Origin: Ceraceosorus guamensis
Lineage: Eukaryota; Basidiomycota; Exobasidiomycetes; Ceraceosorales; Ceraceosoraceae
Direction of reading: 5' to 3'
DNA length: 64,000 nt
Assembly: GCF_003144195.1 (NCBI RefSeq)
Contig: NW_020290014.1
Span: forward strand, 248,001-312,000
The notes under the pieces were generated by a model. It saw only the letters and a list, made by a program, of their open reading frames with translations, was not told the DNA's origin and ran no database searches. Shown here piece after piece: positions 11,865-23,201 of the stretch. The position numbers were made by a program, and so were the translations under genes. Every line of letters starts with the position of its first letter. The stretch's first letter is position 1.

Positions 11865-13116
11865 CTAGCGTAGCGAGGTCTGCCTCATCTCCACGTGAAG
11901 TGGAGCTGAGCTTCGTGCGCTTTCGATGTCTTCGGCCTCGCTCGACACAGCTGTGTAGCCAGTCCGACTTGCTGTCGCGTTCACAGCGTCTCTGCTGAAA
12001 CAGAGCGCGGAGCAGAGAATGACCAGAGTACCCGCTAGTAAGCCGACATTTGCTGGCATTTTCGAGTCGATGAACAAGTAGGTGATGACCAGGCTAATGA
12101 GGATAGCGAGCGACGAGGCAAACGTCTTTGCTATGCTGTCCACCCACTTGACAGATGCGGAGACCAGCAACCCTCCTGCAGCGTTGAGGATGACGACCGA
12201 CCAAGCCATGAGTCCGAAGCCTCGCATGGGGTTCCAACCAGATTGCAGGCCGTTTGCCGAGTACTCGACCGACCTGGAAGCTGCATGCAAGCCTTCCAAG
12301 CAGACCATGACGAGCGCTGGCACAATGCTGAAGCAAGACATGTGAAAGTTGCTAGCAAATATGCTGGCCGTCGATCGCTTGAGGATCTTTTCGGTAAGCA
12401 CCCCTGCAAATCCGGAGAGCGTGCAGCCCATCACGACCGCAGCAAATCCTATCAGGGAGTTCGAGTTCGAATCGGATGCTCTCGATGTGTTTGCCGTCGA
12501 TATTTGTACCACCGCCACCCCTGCAGCCAACGCCATGACACTACCCCATTGACGCTTGGTCAATGCGCGTCCAAGCAGGCAAGCCGAGAAAATTGCGGTG
12601 GAGATGATCTTGATTTGTGACAGGATCTGGTACTGAGCCGCGCCTGCCGATCAAGAGAAGGGACTGGGAGGATCAGTCTTGCCAGACAGTCAGGGCGCGA
12701 GCGAAGAGCAGCTTACCGAGAGACGAAGCCGCAAGGAATTGTAGGTTGCTCTGCACTACGTACAAGACTGCCGGTATGGACAGACTGAGACCGCTCTTGA
12801 TATTGAGTTCTTCAAGGGCTTCCGAGACAGCAATTGGCAACACCCGCGCCAATCTTCGCGTTGCGCTCCGCTTCTCTCCTGCGGAGCCCTCGTGATAGTG
12901 ATGGTGGAGCCTTTGCAAGAGGACTGCCAAAGTGGAAGTAGCGCCTTTCAATAGCTCTCCCAAGAGGACCGCGGTCGAGATGGCATAGATGGGTTTGCCT
13001 GGATCGTCTTGTGAAGGTTTCCGGCTGTGAGTGATCAATAGGCTAATGGCGCTCGTCTGAATTGCTAGCAGCGCCAAAAGCAAGCCTTGAGCTAGATGGG
13101 CTTTGTCGCTAGACAT
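11865..13116 (-). CDS. Nucleotide-sugar transporter (UDP-galactose/CMP-sialate type)
   Basis: Golgi or ER multipass antiporter that brings nucleotide sugars into the lumen in exchange for the monophosphate. Two exons, 12717..13116 and 11865..12643, giving 392 residues. Supporting features are the start MSSDKAHLAQG leading into TM1, the IYAISTAVLLGELLK block, SIPAVLYVVQSNLQFLAASSLG, and, across the intron, YQILSQIKIISTA followed by KRQWGS. These are hallmarks of the SLC35A (PF04142) family. About ten hydrophobic helices are visible. The C-terminus is a polar tail after CFSRD. The ATG at 13116 is the first in frame; the frame runs open upstream without another ATG. Substrate is inferred only from family. 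It is a plausible donor supplier for the neighbouring Stealth or GT71 enzymes. Confidence 0.9.
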
Positions 13117-14827
13117 CCTGGTGCTGGGAAGTGCCAGGAGGTTTGCAGTGACGAGTATGAGTCGTGGTAGTAGAGGCAACTCGATGCTGGTCGGGGTGCT
13201 GATCGCCACGAACAGGGAGATGACAGTGATAACGAGGCTATGTGGAGCTGCGACGTTGGCTGTAAGCAGTCGAAGGAACGAGAGCCTCTGAACGGCAGGC
13301 AAGCGGCTGGGAGGCGCGAGGGCGGCTTAGCTATCAGCGAGACCAAAATGCTGCTGGACTCGCGGAGCCGATGTTGCAAGTCAAGCAATTTGGTCTGACT
13401 TTAGCAGACTTTCTTGGCGATGCGGGACACCAGAGACATGTGCGGGACAGCAGAGACATGTGCTAATCCAGTCTCAACCCCGATCGGGAGCTAGCTATAG
13501 GGAGGGCATGGCATCTGGATCGAGAAGAAGCACGTGAGTCGAGGAGCTGCTCAGCCTGCTTATTCGCTCGCTTCGACCAAGCAGTTCAACCCGCAAAGTT
13601 GCAATGGCAGGGCTCGGCTAGGATTCGACAAGCGCTCCCCGTGCGCTCAACAGGCCTCACGCTGGCTCGGCGCGTTGACAGCTTGAGTCGCGTCGTGAAG
13701 CAAGAGACGGCCATCTGAGGCTTGCGGGTCATGCCGGTTGGTGAAGAAGCAATGCGCAATCCACGACGTCTTCGCCAAGCCACACGTCAAAGTCACGCGA
13801 TGCGTGTTGCGTGGTGGTGAGTTTGCTCACGCTGCTGATATCACATAGATTGCGGCCTATGCCTGTCATCGGGCAGCATGATCGTCGCAAAGAAAAGTGG
13901 GCTTGACCCTGCATGCATGATGGATGGACCTAGACGACTCGATGTGACGTTCTGCACGCGCCCCCTACCGGAAATTTACGCCACACGCCGGTCCCGGGCA
14001 TGCTGCACACGCTGTGCGGAATTCGCGCCTTATACCGGCTCACATTTTGTCTTGACTGTGATGACGATTTGTTGTACCACGTATACCGTCGTTTGTAGCT
14101 ATAGCAGCTAAATGTGCATCTGTCAAAGGCGGAGAACATATGTACATATGCATGGATGCATGCAGGCCTGCAGAGCTCCCGCTGCAGCACTTCCGCTGCA
14201 TGCAAGGCTCCCGATGCACACACCAAGCTCGTCTTCTCACACCCAAAACTTATTGTACGGCTTGCATTCCCGCAGCAATTAAGCCATACGAAGAATTCTG
14301 GGTCGTGAGAGGTCGCGTGACGGGGGCAAAGTGAGATCAGCTGTCATTCAGTCAGAAGAGTGGGAGCGCCGCCTCGCCTCCCAATCTTGCGCATGACGAT
14401 GCCACACACATCGCATTGCCCTACTTCGGCTTTGAATCGCATGCGCGCTCTGTTCAGCTGAGGCACAAGTCTCACCATCGCAAATGACCCCCCGCCGTTC
14501 TAAGAAAGATGCCAATGCAGCCACATTTGTCGCGCTGAGGAGAAGCAGACTTTGATAGCATTGCGTGAGGTAAAAAGTGTGCCTTCTACGACTGACAGGG
14601 AGGGGCTCTGCGAGAATCAATGGTGAGATGGAAAGGGGACGAACAAAGTAAAGGGCGGTGAGGAAAGTGAAGTGTAATGGCGTGACGATGGAGGGTATGT
14701 GTGGTCTCAAATGTCGGAGTGACTCAAGCCTCTGACCGCCGTGCTTCGCGAAACTCGATGGAATAGCTTCGATTTTGACGGCATGAGACGCTTTCGAGCG
14801 CCTGCTGAGAGAAGACGGAGCTTGTGA
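13117..14827. other. Intergenic region
   Basis: 1.7 kb between two minus-strand genes. It contains the transporter leader and promoter (a duplicated segment GTGCGGGACAGCAGAGACATG-like near 13418-13460), a CATGCATG-rich patch at 13905-14165 and the 3' flank of the cysteine-rich protein gene. No exon is supported. Confidence 0.55.
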
Positions 14828-15608
14828 TCAAGCGCGGCACTTCTTCTTTCGGCAGGTGAGGCCAGCGGCGCAACCTTCGGTCTTGTAGCAAGCACCACCC
14901 TTGTTGGCCTTAGCCGCACAGCGGTTGTTGGTACCGCAGTAAGAGTTGGTCTTGCACTGAAGTGTCTTAGTGCAACGGCCACCACGGCTGACGGAAGCAG
15001 GTTCAATACATGTCTTGTTGACGCAGTTTCCAGACGTGCAGCCGACGTCTTTGTAGCAGACTCCACCGGAAGCCACCTTGACATTGCACTTGGAGTACTC
15101 GCAGAAAGATCCTGCGGTGCATTGATCCGAGGCGTTGCACGTTTCACCCTTGACACCTTGACCTTTGACGGGAACACACTTGCCGTTGGTGCAGTTGAAG
15201 CTGTGAGAAAGATACTGTCGGTCTCAGCGTCGATCAAGAAGGCAAGTCATGACATGACAACACTCACCTGGCACAATTGGCGTTCTTGTAGCATTGAGCG
15301 CCCGTTGAGACGACGGGTTTACAGACACCTCTTTCACAGTTGCCTGTGCCACAGTCGGCAGACTTGGTGCAGCCAGTGCCGGGTGCGGAAGTTCCCGTGG
15401 GACGTGGGACGACCGAGACGGAAGTTGAGGTGGGACCGGATGGAACGGATCGTCTCTCGGCGTAGAGATCGCGCTCGAACCAGTGATTGCGCGCGTCCAA
15501 GATCTCCATGTCTTCCTGAGTGAGATCGCCCATGTTGAGGGCGTTGACTTTGGAAGACGAAGCGATGACCATCGCCAGAGGGAGGAGGGCAAGCAAAGTG
15601 ACGCGCAT
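14828..15608 (-). CDS. Secreted protein with six four-cysteine modules
   Basis: 237 residues from two exons, 15268..15608 and 14828..15200. The N-terminus is a clear signal peptide (MRVTLLALLPLAMVIA..., probable cleavage after about residue 23). A Ser/Thr/Pro linker (about 53-77) follows. The rest is six tandem modules of the form C-x5-C-x4/5-C-x4-C (CTKSADCGTGNCERGVC is the first), 24 cysteines in all, separated by Gly/Lys-rich spacers. The intron falls inside module 2. The layout resembles EB or dickkopf-type cysteine repeats, but I do not recognise a named family. Likely extracellular or wall-bound, disulfide-rich. Roles as a plant-host effector, adhesin or wall protein are all possible and unproven. 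It is embedded among glycosylation genes; the linker is a probable O-mannosylation target. Confidence 0.85.
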
Positions 15609-17809
15609 TGTGGCGAGATGCGATGAGGACAGGTACGGGACTCGAGACGAGGGAAAGTAGCAGAAGAGAGAGATCGAGCGGTGAGATCAAATTGAGAGAG
15701 GGAACGTGGGAGAAGTGCTTCGTGAGGAGCGAAGGGTCGTTGCAATCAAACAAGGCTCCTTTTGTAAGCCTCTCTGATGACACGTACCATTCCTGCAAAG
15801 CTTGCCGCGCCTACACAGGCTTCGTACCACAGACACTGCAGATCGAGACGTCGTGACGTTGTGATACTCCACTGGCGACTGCCGAAGTGCGCGAAGAATG
15901 ATTTCGGGAAAGTTTTTGTGGCGTGCTGCCAAGGCTGATGGAGTTCCAATCAACATGCCAAAGAGCTTCCGACAACGGGCAACCCCGACGATGGAGACCT
16001 GGACTTGATCCCGGTCACGCGACACGGCGGTGGAAAAGAGCAGCGCAACCTCGCCAGCAGCTGCTCGGGAGGAAAAATTCCTCGCCGAGACAGCCTTTGA
16101 TCGAGTCTTGACGAGCACCTCTGGCCGTGGATGGAAGTCAGGCTTCGGCCCGTACTGACCGACGAAGCCTGAGACTCCGCTGACATCGGGAAGCTGGGAA
16201 GCTTCTGAGACCGTCCTTGCAGGATGTCTTGCACACTCCCGAAGCTGAGCGACATATCGTGATGGGCCGAAGATCGGAGACGAATGAGGTAAGACCAGTG
16301 ATGAGGGATACGATTATCTCTCTACTGTGGCTGCCTCGTTCCTGCGTCACGATTGAGAAGCCACGAGAGGCAGTGCTCGCTCGGCTTACATCGGCGTCGT
16401 GGATCGACTGCTGTGCGCGACGATACTGCATCGCTCATGCTACTGCCTGAATTGGGAGCTTCTCAGCTTAGAGATTCATACGCTTCTGTGGCGTTTTTCG
16501 ACACTCTTGCTTGCAATAGAACGACTTCAGTATTAGCTGAGCATGTGTCGCTGCCTCTGTTCAGTCCCTGCGAGGGCCATGCAACGCCACATCGTCTCGC
16601 ACGCAGGCAGGGCCCAGATGCGAGCCGACTTGCGCTCCTGACCGTGTGTCCGCAACTAGACATTGCGAAGGCTCAGCAAAATCTCTTCATGCTGCTGCTC
16701 TTGCTCCTCTTCACGTGTTCGAGATTTTGCTTTGCGCCGTAGCACACCCAAAAGTGTTCAATGGACGCTCTGCTCTGGGTCGTGGGGTGGGATGGTGAAG
16801 CAACACTTCGCGCGCGTGTGGCTTTGCCTGGCTTGTGCATGCCCACGCGCGTGCGGTGCATGCAGCAGCACTGACACATGTACCACCAGTCACGCGAGTG
16901 TGTGTCGTGCATGCTGCACTCAAGACTGTACCGCCAACATCCTTCCAGCTAGTCGTAGGGACCGGTACCGTACCGTACCTCCGGTACGTACCCGAGTTGT
17001 ATGCACCGACATGCATGCGCCAAATGCAGCTGCAGGTAGGCGAGCGGAGCCTGGAGCGGGAGCCTGCTGTGACAGCATCGGGACAGCAGCTGGCATATTG
17101 CATGCAGATCAGAGCAGCGGCAATTAATCGTGAAAAGGGGGTTTTGCGTGCGTCGTGAGAATGGCAAGGAGTTGTGAACGGCTAGGCACCACCTCTCGCC
17201 TACAGACACAGGTCCAGGCCCTTTTGTGATGCTGACCACACTTCACACTTTCTCCTTGGCTCGTCGACTGCCGCGCCCACTCATGCCAGATTGACATCTC
17301 TCCCAAGACCCGAGGAATTTGCCATTGGGTGAGCTGGTAGCTGGTGCCTCCTGCTCCCTTCCCGCGCGTGCCGTGGCGCCGTTCATGCAGCTTTGCAATG
17401 TGGGAGAAGGAGGGGCGTGCCGTTGGATGTGCAAGAACCGCACAGCGTGGCCGGTAAGACCGTGGATGTGAGCGTCAATGTTTGAAGGAAGAGACATGAG
17501 TCCTCCGCGGATGAGCGGCCGAAAGACTCGCTGTGCTCCACACTTGGGTTGAAGAGCTGGCAGCGGAGGCGTCAGCCTCAACCCAATAGCCACGAGTGCC
17601 ATCTCCGCAACTACGCTTTGATTGCAAAGAGAAAAGTCGTTCACTATCAGCCCAGCTGGAATGATGGCCGCGCTACTCTTCATCCCCACCACACTCCTGA
17701 CATCCGGCAACTCGGCATTCACAGCAGCGACGTCCACCATATACAAAAACGGTTGCTTCATCTTCAAACCTCATCCAATCGCACCGTCGAAAGGCAAGTG
17801 CTCGTCAAG
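15609..17809. other. Intergenic region between divergent genes
   Basis: 2.2 kb of divergent promoter space between the cysteine-rich protein and the first GT71 gene. It holds a CCGGTAC-rich patch at 16960-17000 (GGACCGGTACCGTACCGTAC) and several CATGCA elements near 16835-17015. Open frames at 15687-16118 and 17549-17809 have no domain signature; the latter is the in-frame 5' extension of the GT71 frame without an ATG. Confidence 0.55.
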
Positions 17810-19491
17810 ATGAAGATCATCACCATGATGGCGCAACAACGACTGGTGGTGCGTTTCGCGCTTTGGTCGTGTGCTTGGCTGCTGCTTTCTGTCGTTCTCC
17901 ACCTCTGCGCTCCAGCGCGCTTTCCCCTCTTCGGCACGCAGAGAGTGCGTCGCATCGACGACCGAGCCATCGAGCTGTGGACCACACACATTGGTAATCA
18001 TGCCGTGCAGCCTCAAGATCGATACAGCTTGAGAGAGCTCGGCTTCCGCACGCATGTCTACGCCGAGCTACTTCGAAGAGGCGCTTCGCTTGAGCTGAAT
18101 GCGCTGAGCGAGGTGCTATGGAAATTTGTTCCTGGGGTGTGGGAGCTCCGAGAGCTGTCACGACCTCGGCACACCGTCTCTGGCTCTCTCGTACCTCTGC
18201 GGGAAGGTATCGTCATGGCGGTGACGTCCAACACCGTACTTGCAGCACTTCAAACCATTACTGTGCTCCGCTCGACGCACAAATGCAGTCTGCCCATCGA
18301 AGTGTATCACTACGGAGCAAGCGAGTTGGACAAGCCTCTGAAGAGTGCGCTCGAATCCATGCGCGATGTAAGGGTCATAGACATCTACGAGCTACCTTAC
18401 TTTTCAAGCGCAATGGAAGATGACGCTGGTAGGATCCCAAACGGCCCAGAATCCCAAGCTAGGCAAGCGATGGCGCTCCTAGCCACCAAATTCCAGCGCG
18501 TCGTGCTCAGCGCTCCAGACATCACATGGATGGCCGATCCTGCCCTCCTTTTTCAGCAACAAGGCTTCCTCCAGACTGGCACTTTCCTATTCCGCGAGAG
18601 AGGCTTGCCAGCAACTGCGAGGGCACAGCGCATGGTCAGCTGGCTTAAAGACCAATTTGACGAGTCGTGGCCCAGTCAGAGACTCTCTTCCTTGCCATTT
18701 TGGGATTACGTTGCCGATGGCGTGATGACGCCCAAGGTAGCGGCCTTCGACAAGAGCAGAGCCGGAGTGTTCTCAGCTCTACTTGCCAATCTGGCCATGC
18801 ACCAAAAATCTTCTCGTGACCACATCTGGTCCAGATTCAGCCAAGGTGAGCTACCTATTGACTGCGTGCCCCTGGCTTTGTGCTGATGCTGATGCGACTC
18901 TGGGCCCATTCATCAGGCCAAGTCGAGTCGCTCTTCTTATCTTTCGAGCTATCCAACATGCCTTACCATCTGTCTGAAAATACCCCGGGGGCTGTCGGCT
19001 CGTTTGTGGGAAACGATTGGTTCGGCAGCACACAACAGGATGGCGAAGCAAGCATCTGCTCGGCTAGAGCTGTGCATTTCTTGTCCCAGATGCCAGTCGC
19101 TCCTCTCGAGCGCCACAACGGCAGTAGCAGCATCTACAGTGGGTTTAGTGGAGGCATCTTCCGAAGCACGCGGGGAGCCTCCTCGAAAGCTGTGCTAGCT
19201 CCTCAGCCTCTGTGGCTCGACGCGCCAATCTTTGAGACGAGGACGACCGAAACATTCTTCAACGCCACAGCCTGGGCCATGCACGGACGATGGGAGATGG
19301 ACGTGACGCAGGCTTCCATCAACCACAACAGCCCTTGGTGCTTCCGCGGGGCGACATTGCGCAGCGTGGATCAACTTGGCTCCACTCGCATCAATCTTGA
19401 TCGCATCAAGTCCATCCTGCGTCAATGCAACAACCACTTCCGTCCGCTTGTTGGACTCTTCGCTGCAATGCCAGTCCGCAGCGAGGAATGA
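17810..19491 (+). CDS. GT71/MNN1-like mannosyltransferase, altered DxD
   Basis: Golgi type II glycosyltransferase of the MNN1 alpha-1,3-mannosyltransferase family. Two exons, 17810..18845 and 18917..19491, giving 536 residues. One membrane span lies at about residues 13-36. The fold signatures are LPIEVYHYGASEL (about 161-173), FQRVVLSAPDITWMADP, QTGTFLFRERG and, after the intron, PYHLSENTPGA and a C-terminal WAMHGRWEMD/PWCFRG block. Where its paralogue at 23202-25137 has D-A-D in the metal-binding DxD motif, this protein has A235-P-D237, so the first Asp is missing. It may be inactive, use another residue, or act as a partner subunit. The start is the first ATG in frame (followed by MKIITMM). 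Synthetic role in N- or O-mannan side chains is inferred from family. Confidence 0.85.
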
Positions 19492-19660
19492 GGGCCTCGG
19501 GGCTTACGGGGCGTACGGGTGGACCACGCGTCGAGATCGCTCGTGATGACTCTTGCACTACATTGTATTTGCTATACAGATGACTTGGAACTGATGCTCA
19601 TGGCCCGGGTGACTGCTTGTAGCGTGGGAGCCATCAGCTAGGGAGTGAGCAGACCAAACC

Positions 19661-21788
19661 CTAGGTCAGTCGGAGTCGTCTCGATGATCTAATACACAGA
19701 CCCGCGACACATACCATGCGCACTCGCTCGCTTCCTTGCCCCGGAAGAGCGGCTTCAGCCTCTTGCTCGACCTTCAGCCCTTGCTCGCGCAATCGCCCAA
19801 TCGCTCCGAGCATACGAGCAGCTCTAGCGGGTTGCTGTGACAAGGCCGCCCAGTATTGGCGCAGGAATTCGTTGACGGCTGCTTGGTGCGACATCACCGA
19901 CTTCAAGATAGCATCAGGCACGATTTCTGGATGCAGCACGCAGTGCATTGCAAAGATTCGGTCAGCGGCGGCATGCCAAGGATTGCTGTCACGAGACAGT
20001 CTCGTAGCCACTCACCGGCCCTCGAGCTCGCGCGCGCGGCTGATTTGGCCTTGATCGAACTCAGCATTACCTTCATTCCGCCAGCGCTGCTCGTGGGCTT
20101 GAAATCGCCCAGCTTGTGATTCGAGACAGAGGGCAGCGCTGTAAGACAGCTATGGAGTGCTGCTTGTAGTTGCTGGCAGGTGCGGAAGCAAGTCCAGCGA
20201 TGAGTGCCATCATCTGCGGAGAGACTTTGCGGAAGGACGGCGACGCACCTCATCGGTAAGTACATCGGGGCCCAGATCAGTGGTGCCGCGCGCTCTCTTC
20301 TCAAACATCCCCTTCTTTCTAGTGAGGTCTAATGGGATGCCTCTTGCCTCGCCCTCCTCGTCAAGATCCATCATGTGGATGCTGTCCCAATAGCGCCCGT
20401 GCGTGGCGCCGCCATAGTCTTGATCAACACCAATCTTGCGCCTTTTGTTGCCCTCCGCATCCTCCTGAGCGCCGAGCGCATCGTCTAATAGACTAGCACT
20501 GTGTTCATTGAAGCGGCGCAAGAGAGGTAGCGCCGTCTTTGTCCCCCCTCGCATCGTGTAGTCTGCCAAGTTGCCCGTCTCCTGGTGATCTTCTGCAGTG
20601 GCACCCAGATCGAGGAGCGCGTCGTGTGCGTTGTGCTCCTTGCGAGGTTCGATCTCTGCAAGGTAGGGAGTCTGCATGAGCATTCACGATGACCTGCCTG
20701 GCTCACATGCGCGCGCGTAACTCACGATCATCTTCATTCTGCTCGAGATACTTGTCAAAGATGTCATCCTCTCTGAAGATGTGAGCATTGGCCGCTGATC
20801 TGGCAGAGGTACGCAAGCGATGGTAGAGGCGAGATTGAAAGTAGCGAGTCCAGAATGCGGCTTCATCCATCTGTGATGAGCAGGCCCGCCCACTTGGTCA
20901 GTACCTCTTTTCACCACCGTAGAGCAGGTCTGCACTCACCACCTTGGGTACATTTTCCTCCCACGCTCGGCGCACGACTGGATACTGCTCAAAGAGGTCC
21001 CTTTTCAGCTGTGGCGTGATCTCCACCCTCATCTCTCCCCGCTCGTCCGTCCTTGGTCTCGGGTCTGCGATGCGCGCGTTGCGCCCCGATGTTTGCTCAG
21101 CAGCAGCCCTCTCTGCACTGAGAAGCGCTTTTCTTGTAGGATGATCCCAAAACTCCGCGTCTTTCAACTCTCCCGACATGACCAGATCGCGATGCAGCGA
21201 AGCGAGTTGCGGATTAGCTCGTAGCACGCTGTACCTCAAGTCTAGCTCCGTCACTCTGTTCTTCGCCTTGTTATTTGGCGTGGACGATTGTCCAGTCGCT
21301 GGGGACGCCGCTGCCCTCGAGCTTTTGCCAGAGACTGTTGCCGATACTGCTGTTGCGGAGGCAAGGGCGTGGGCAGGATCAGGAGCAGCGGCAGCGGCAG
21401 GTACAGGTGATGCAGCTGCAGAGCTTTGCTGCGCGGCTTGTCTGTCCTTATTCTCGGCGACAATGGGGCTTAAGTGATCCTTGACTTGATCTCGCCGCTG
21501 CACTTCTCCACCATCGCCGTTCGTGTCCGGTGTGAAATAGAGCATGACCTTGGTCTTGCCTCCGGCACCGGGCGTATCTGGTGATAGTGCAATACCCATC
21601 GCAGTAGTGCTAGCGCCCGCTTTGGAGACACTCAGGCCAACAATGTGAGTCAGCGGGACGTGGAGGGAAGAGCCCGAAGAGGAGCTCGAAGAGGGCGCCC
21701 ATGAGAGGTGACGGCTGTCGATACTGAGCGTGCCCGGCAGCTTCTGGTACGACACGGCTGCCCGAAGCACTCCACTTTGGCTTGCCAT
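19661..21788 (-). CDS. TFB1: TFIIH core subunit Tfb1/p62
   Basis: Subunit of TFIIH, acting in RNA polymerase II initiation and nucleotide excision repair. Five exons: 20940..21788, 20726..20870, 20249..20655, 20016..20172, 19661..19926, giving 607 residues. The N-terminus is the p62 PH-like domain (YQKLPGTLSIDSRHLSWAP). BSD domain 1 lies near 190-222 with KDAEFWDHPTRKALL. BSD domain 2 starts with exon 2 (DEAAFWTRYFQSRLYHRL). The C-terminal helix contains NEFLRQYWAALSQQP, matching the ELLRHFW block of human p62. The exon 3-4 junction (acceptor before CAACTACAAG) was chosen because the nearer acceptor gives a stop. The last ~20 residues are uncertain: an alternative GTATGT...CTAG intron would replace them with a short tail. 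A Gln/Ala-rich insert separates PH and BSD domains. Confidence 0.88.
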
Positions 21789-23201
21789 TTGGCTAGCGGA
21801 TCCCTGAAAGGCAGGCTTGATCGAGGGCGGATGGTGTCTCTCTCGATCAGTGTAGCAGGGGCCGCGTGATTCAAAGACGAACGTCGAATGAATCAAGGTG
21901 TCACCCTCGTACACAGGATAGAAGCATGCGGCAAGTTCGCTGCCAATGTTTGACAAGGATTACGAGTGATGGGCCAAGACTTGCGAGTGAATGAGTTTTG
22001 AGGTGGCTGTTTAGATGAGTGAGTCACGGCTCAAGAACCAAGGGTTACAGACCTCACGCACTTGATTGGCGGCGTAATCACGAATGGGCACTCACCCACT
22101 CGCTCAACTCCCGTCTCACCAATCATTGAATCACGATTCAAACTCACACGGGCTCAGCGACAAAACTCAAGACTCAAGTGGAGAAGACGCCTCGAGTGTC
22201 ACGTGATATCACGTGATTCTTTGCATGATCTTGTGACAGGCAACCAAAACGGTCTGGCCGCCGCGCTTGGCTCATGTCGTGCGAGCGTGTGCGCGCGCTT
22301 CCCACCTCTGCTCGACCATCCTGCACGCAGAGTCCTGAGTTGAAGACCACAGCAGCAATCGATCACCCCTCCCATATGCTCTGCCAGAGAGGAGACGTGG
22401 CCGAGGGACAAGAGTGAGTGAAAAGTCATGAGTTCCGCTCGCGACGCACCCGGGGACTCCAAGCTCGGTTCGTTGACGCGTGACAGCCGGCATGCAAGCG
22501 CTCGATCCCGCGTCAGGATGTGTGGCGTATGCACAACTCTGCGACTCGATGCTGCTGCATCCCATCCCGTGTCACATCTGTGCTTTGCAGCTTGCATGCG
22601 CCATGCACTCAAAAGTCTGGAGTGGCTTTTCCTCTGGGCGGAGCTCAATGGATGAGCGAGGGCGGATTGTATGAGGCAAAGCGTTTGTGCTAGCCGGCAC
22701 ACATTCACACGCCCCTTACTAGGTGCACCACGGCATGTGATGCAACAGCTAGCGGATGCCCCTACGCCTTTCACTTGCAGCCTTGTTGCCTGGCCAGCCT
22801 TGAGGTCTAATCGAAGACTGCGCGGGTATGAATCAGCCGAGCTCCTGTCCATCCTGGTCTGGACGCACTCGGCCGCCTTGAGTGAGCTGCAGCAGGCTGC
22901 GTTGTTCGCCGAGCAAACAAGCCCTGTGGGCTGGCGACGGGTATTTTGGTCCTCACCACGGGAAGACAGCTTCTAAGATGGATAAGACCGACGGTCGAGC
23001 GCAACCCTGCAGCGCGGTCTTTGCGTTCATTCAGGCAACTGCCGACTTTTTTAGAAAGCGCGTCGGTCGCCAGCCATCTGTCGAGTAGGCTTCTTAAAGG
23101 CGGTCTTCAGTCCTGACAGCGCTCTTCAAGGTAACCTCACCGCATCGATCACAATATCCGGCGTCGTCCCTCGCTGTCCTCTCAACACTCCACCCATCGA
23201 G
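21789..23201. other. Divergent intergenic region TFB1/GT71b
   Basis: 1.4 kb. From 21980 to 22220 it is dense in GAGTCACG, GAATCACGATTC and ACTCAAGACTCAAG variants and ends in a perfect palindrome with two E-boxes. The rest, 22220-23201, includes the GT71b promoter. No exon is supported. Confidence 0.6.
22199..22216. promoter_or_regulatory. 18-bp palindrome with two CACGTG E-boxes
   Basis: TCACGTGATATCACGTGA is a perfect inverted repeat carrying two CACGTG cores 10 bp apart centre to centre (one helical turn). CACGTG is the known core for Cbf1- and other bHLH-type fungal regulators. It lies 410 bp upstream of TFB1 and about 1 kb upstream of the GT71b start. Regulatory function is inferred. 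Confidence 0.55.

Noticed and set aside
15687-16118. 143-codon minus-strand frame with several cysteines upstream of the Cys-rich protein
   Set aside because: The CRRGKLCRNGTC stretch only superficially resembles the modules; spacing differs, there is no signal peptide, and it lies in the promoter region.
20222-20249. Nearer acceptor for TFB1 intron 3 (before ATGATGGCACTC)
   Set aside because: That frame meets a stop before the conserved C-terminal helices; the acceptor 50 bases on keeps frame.
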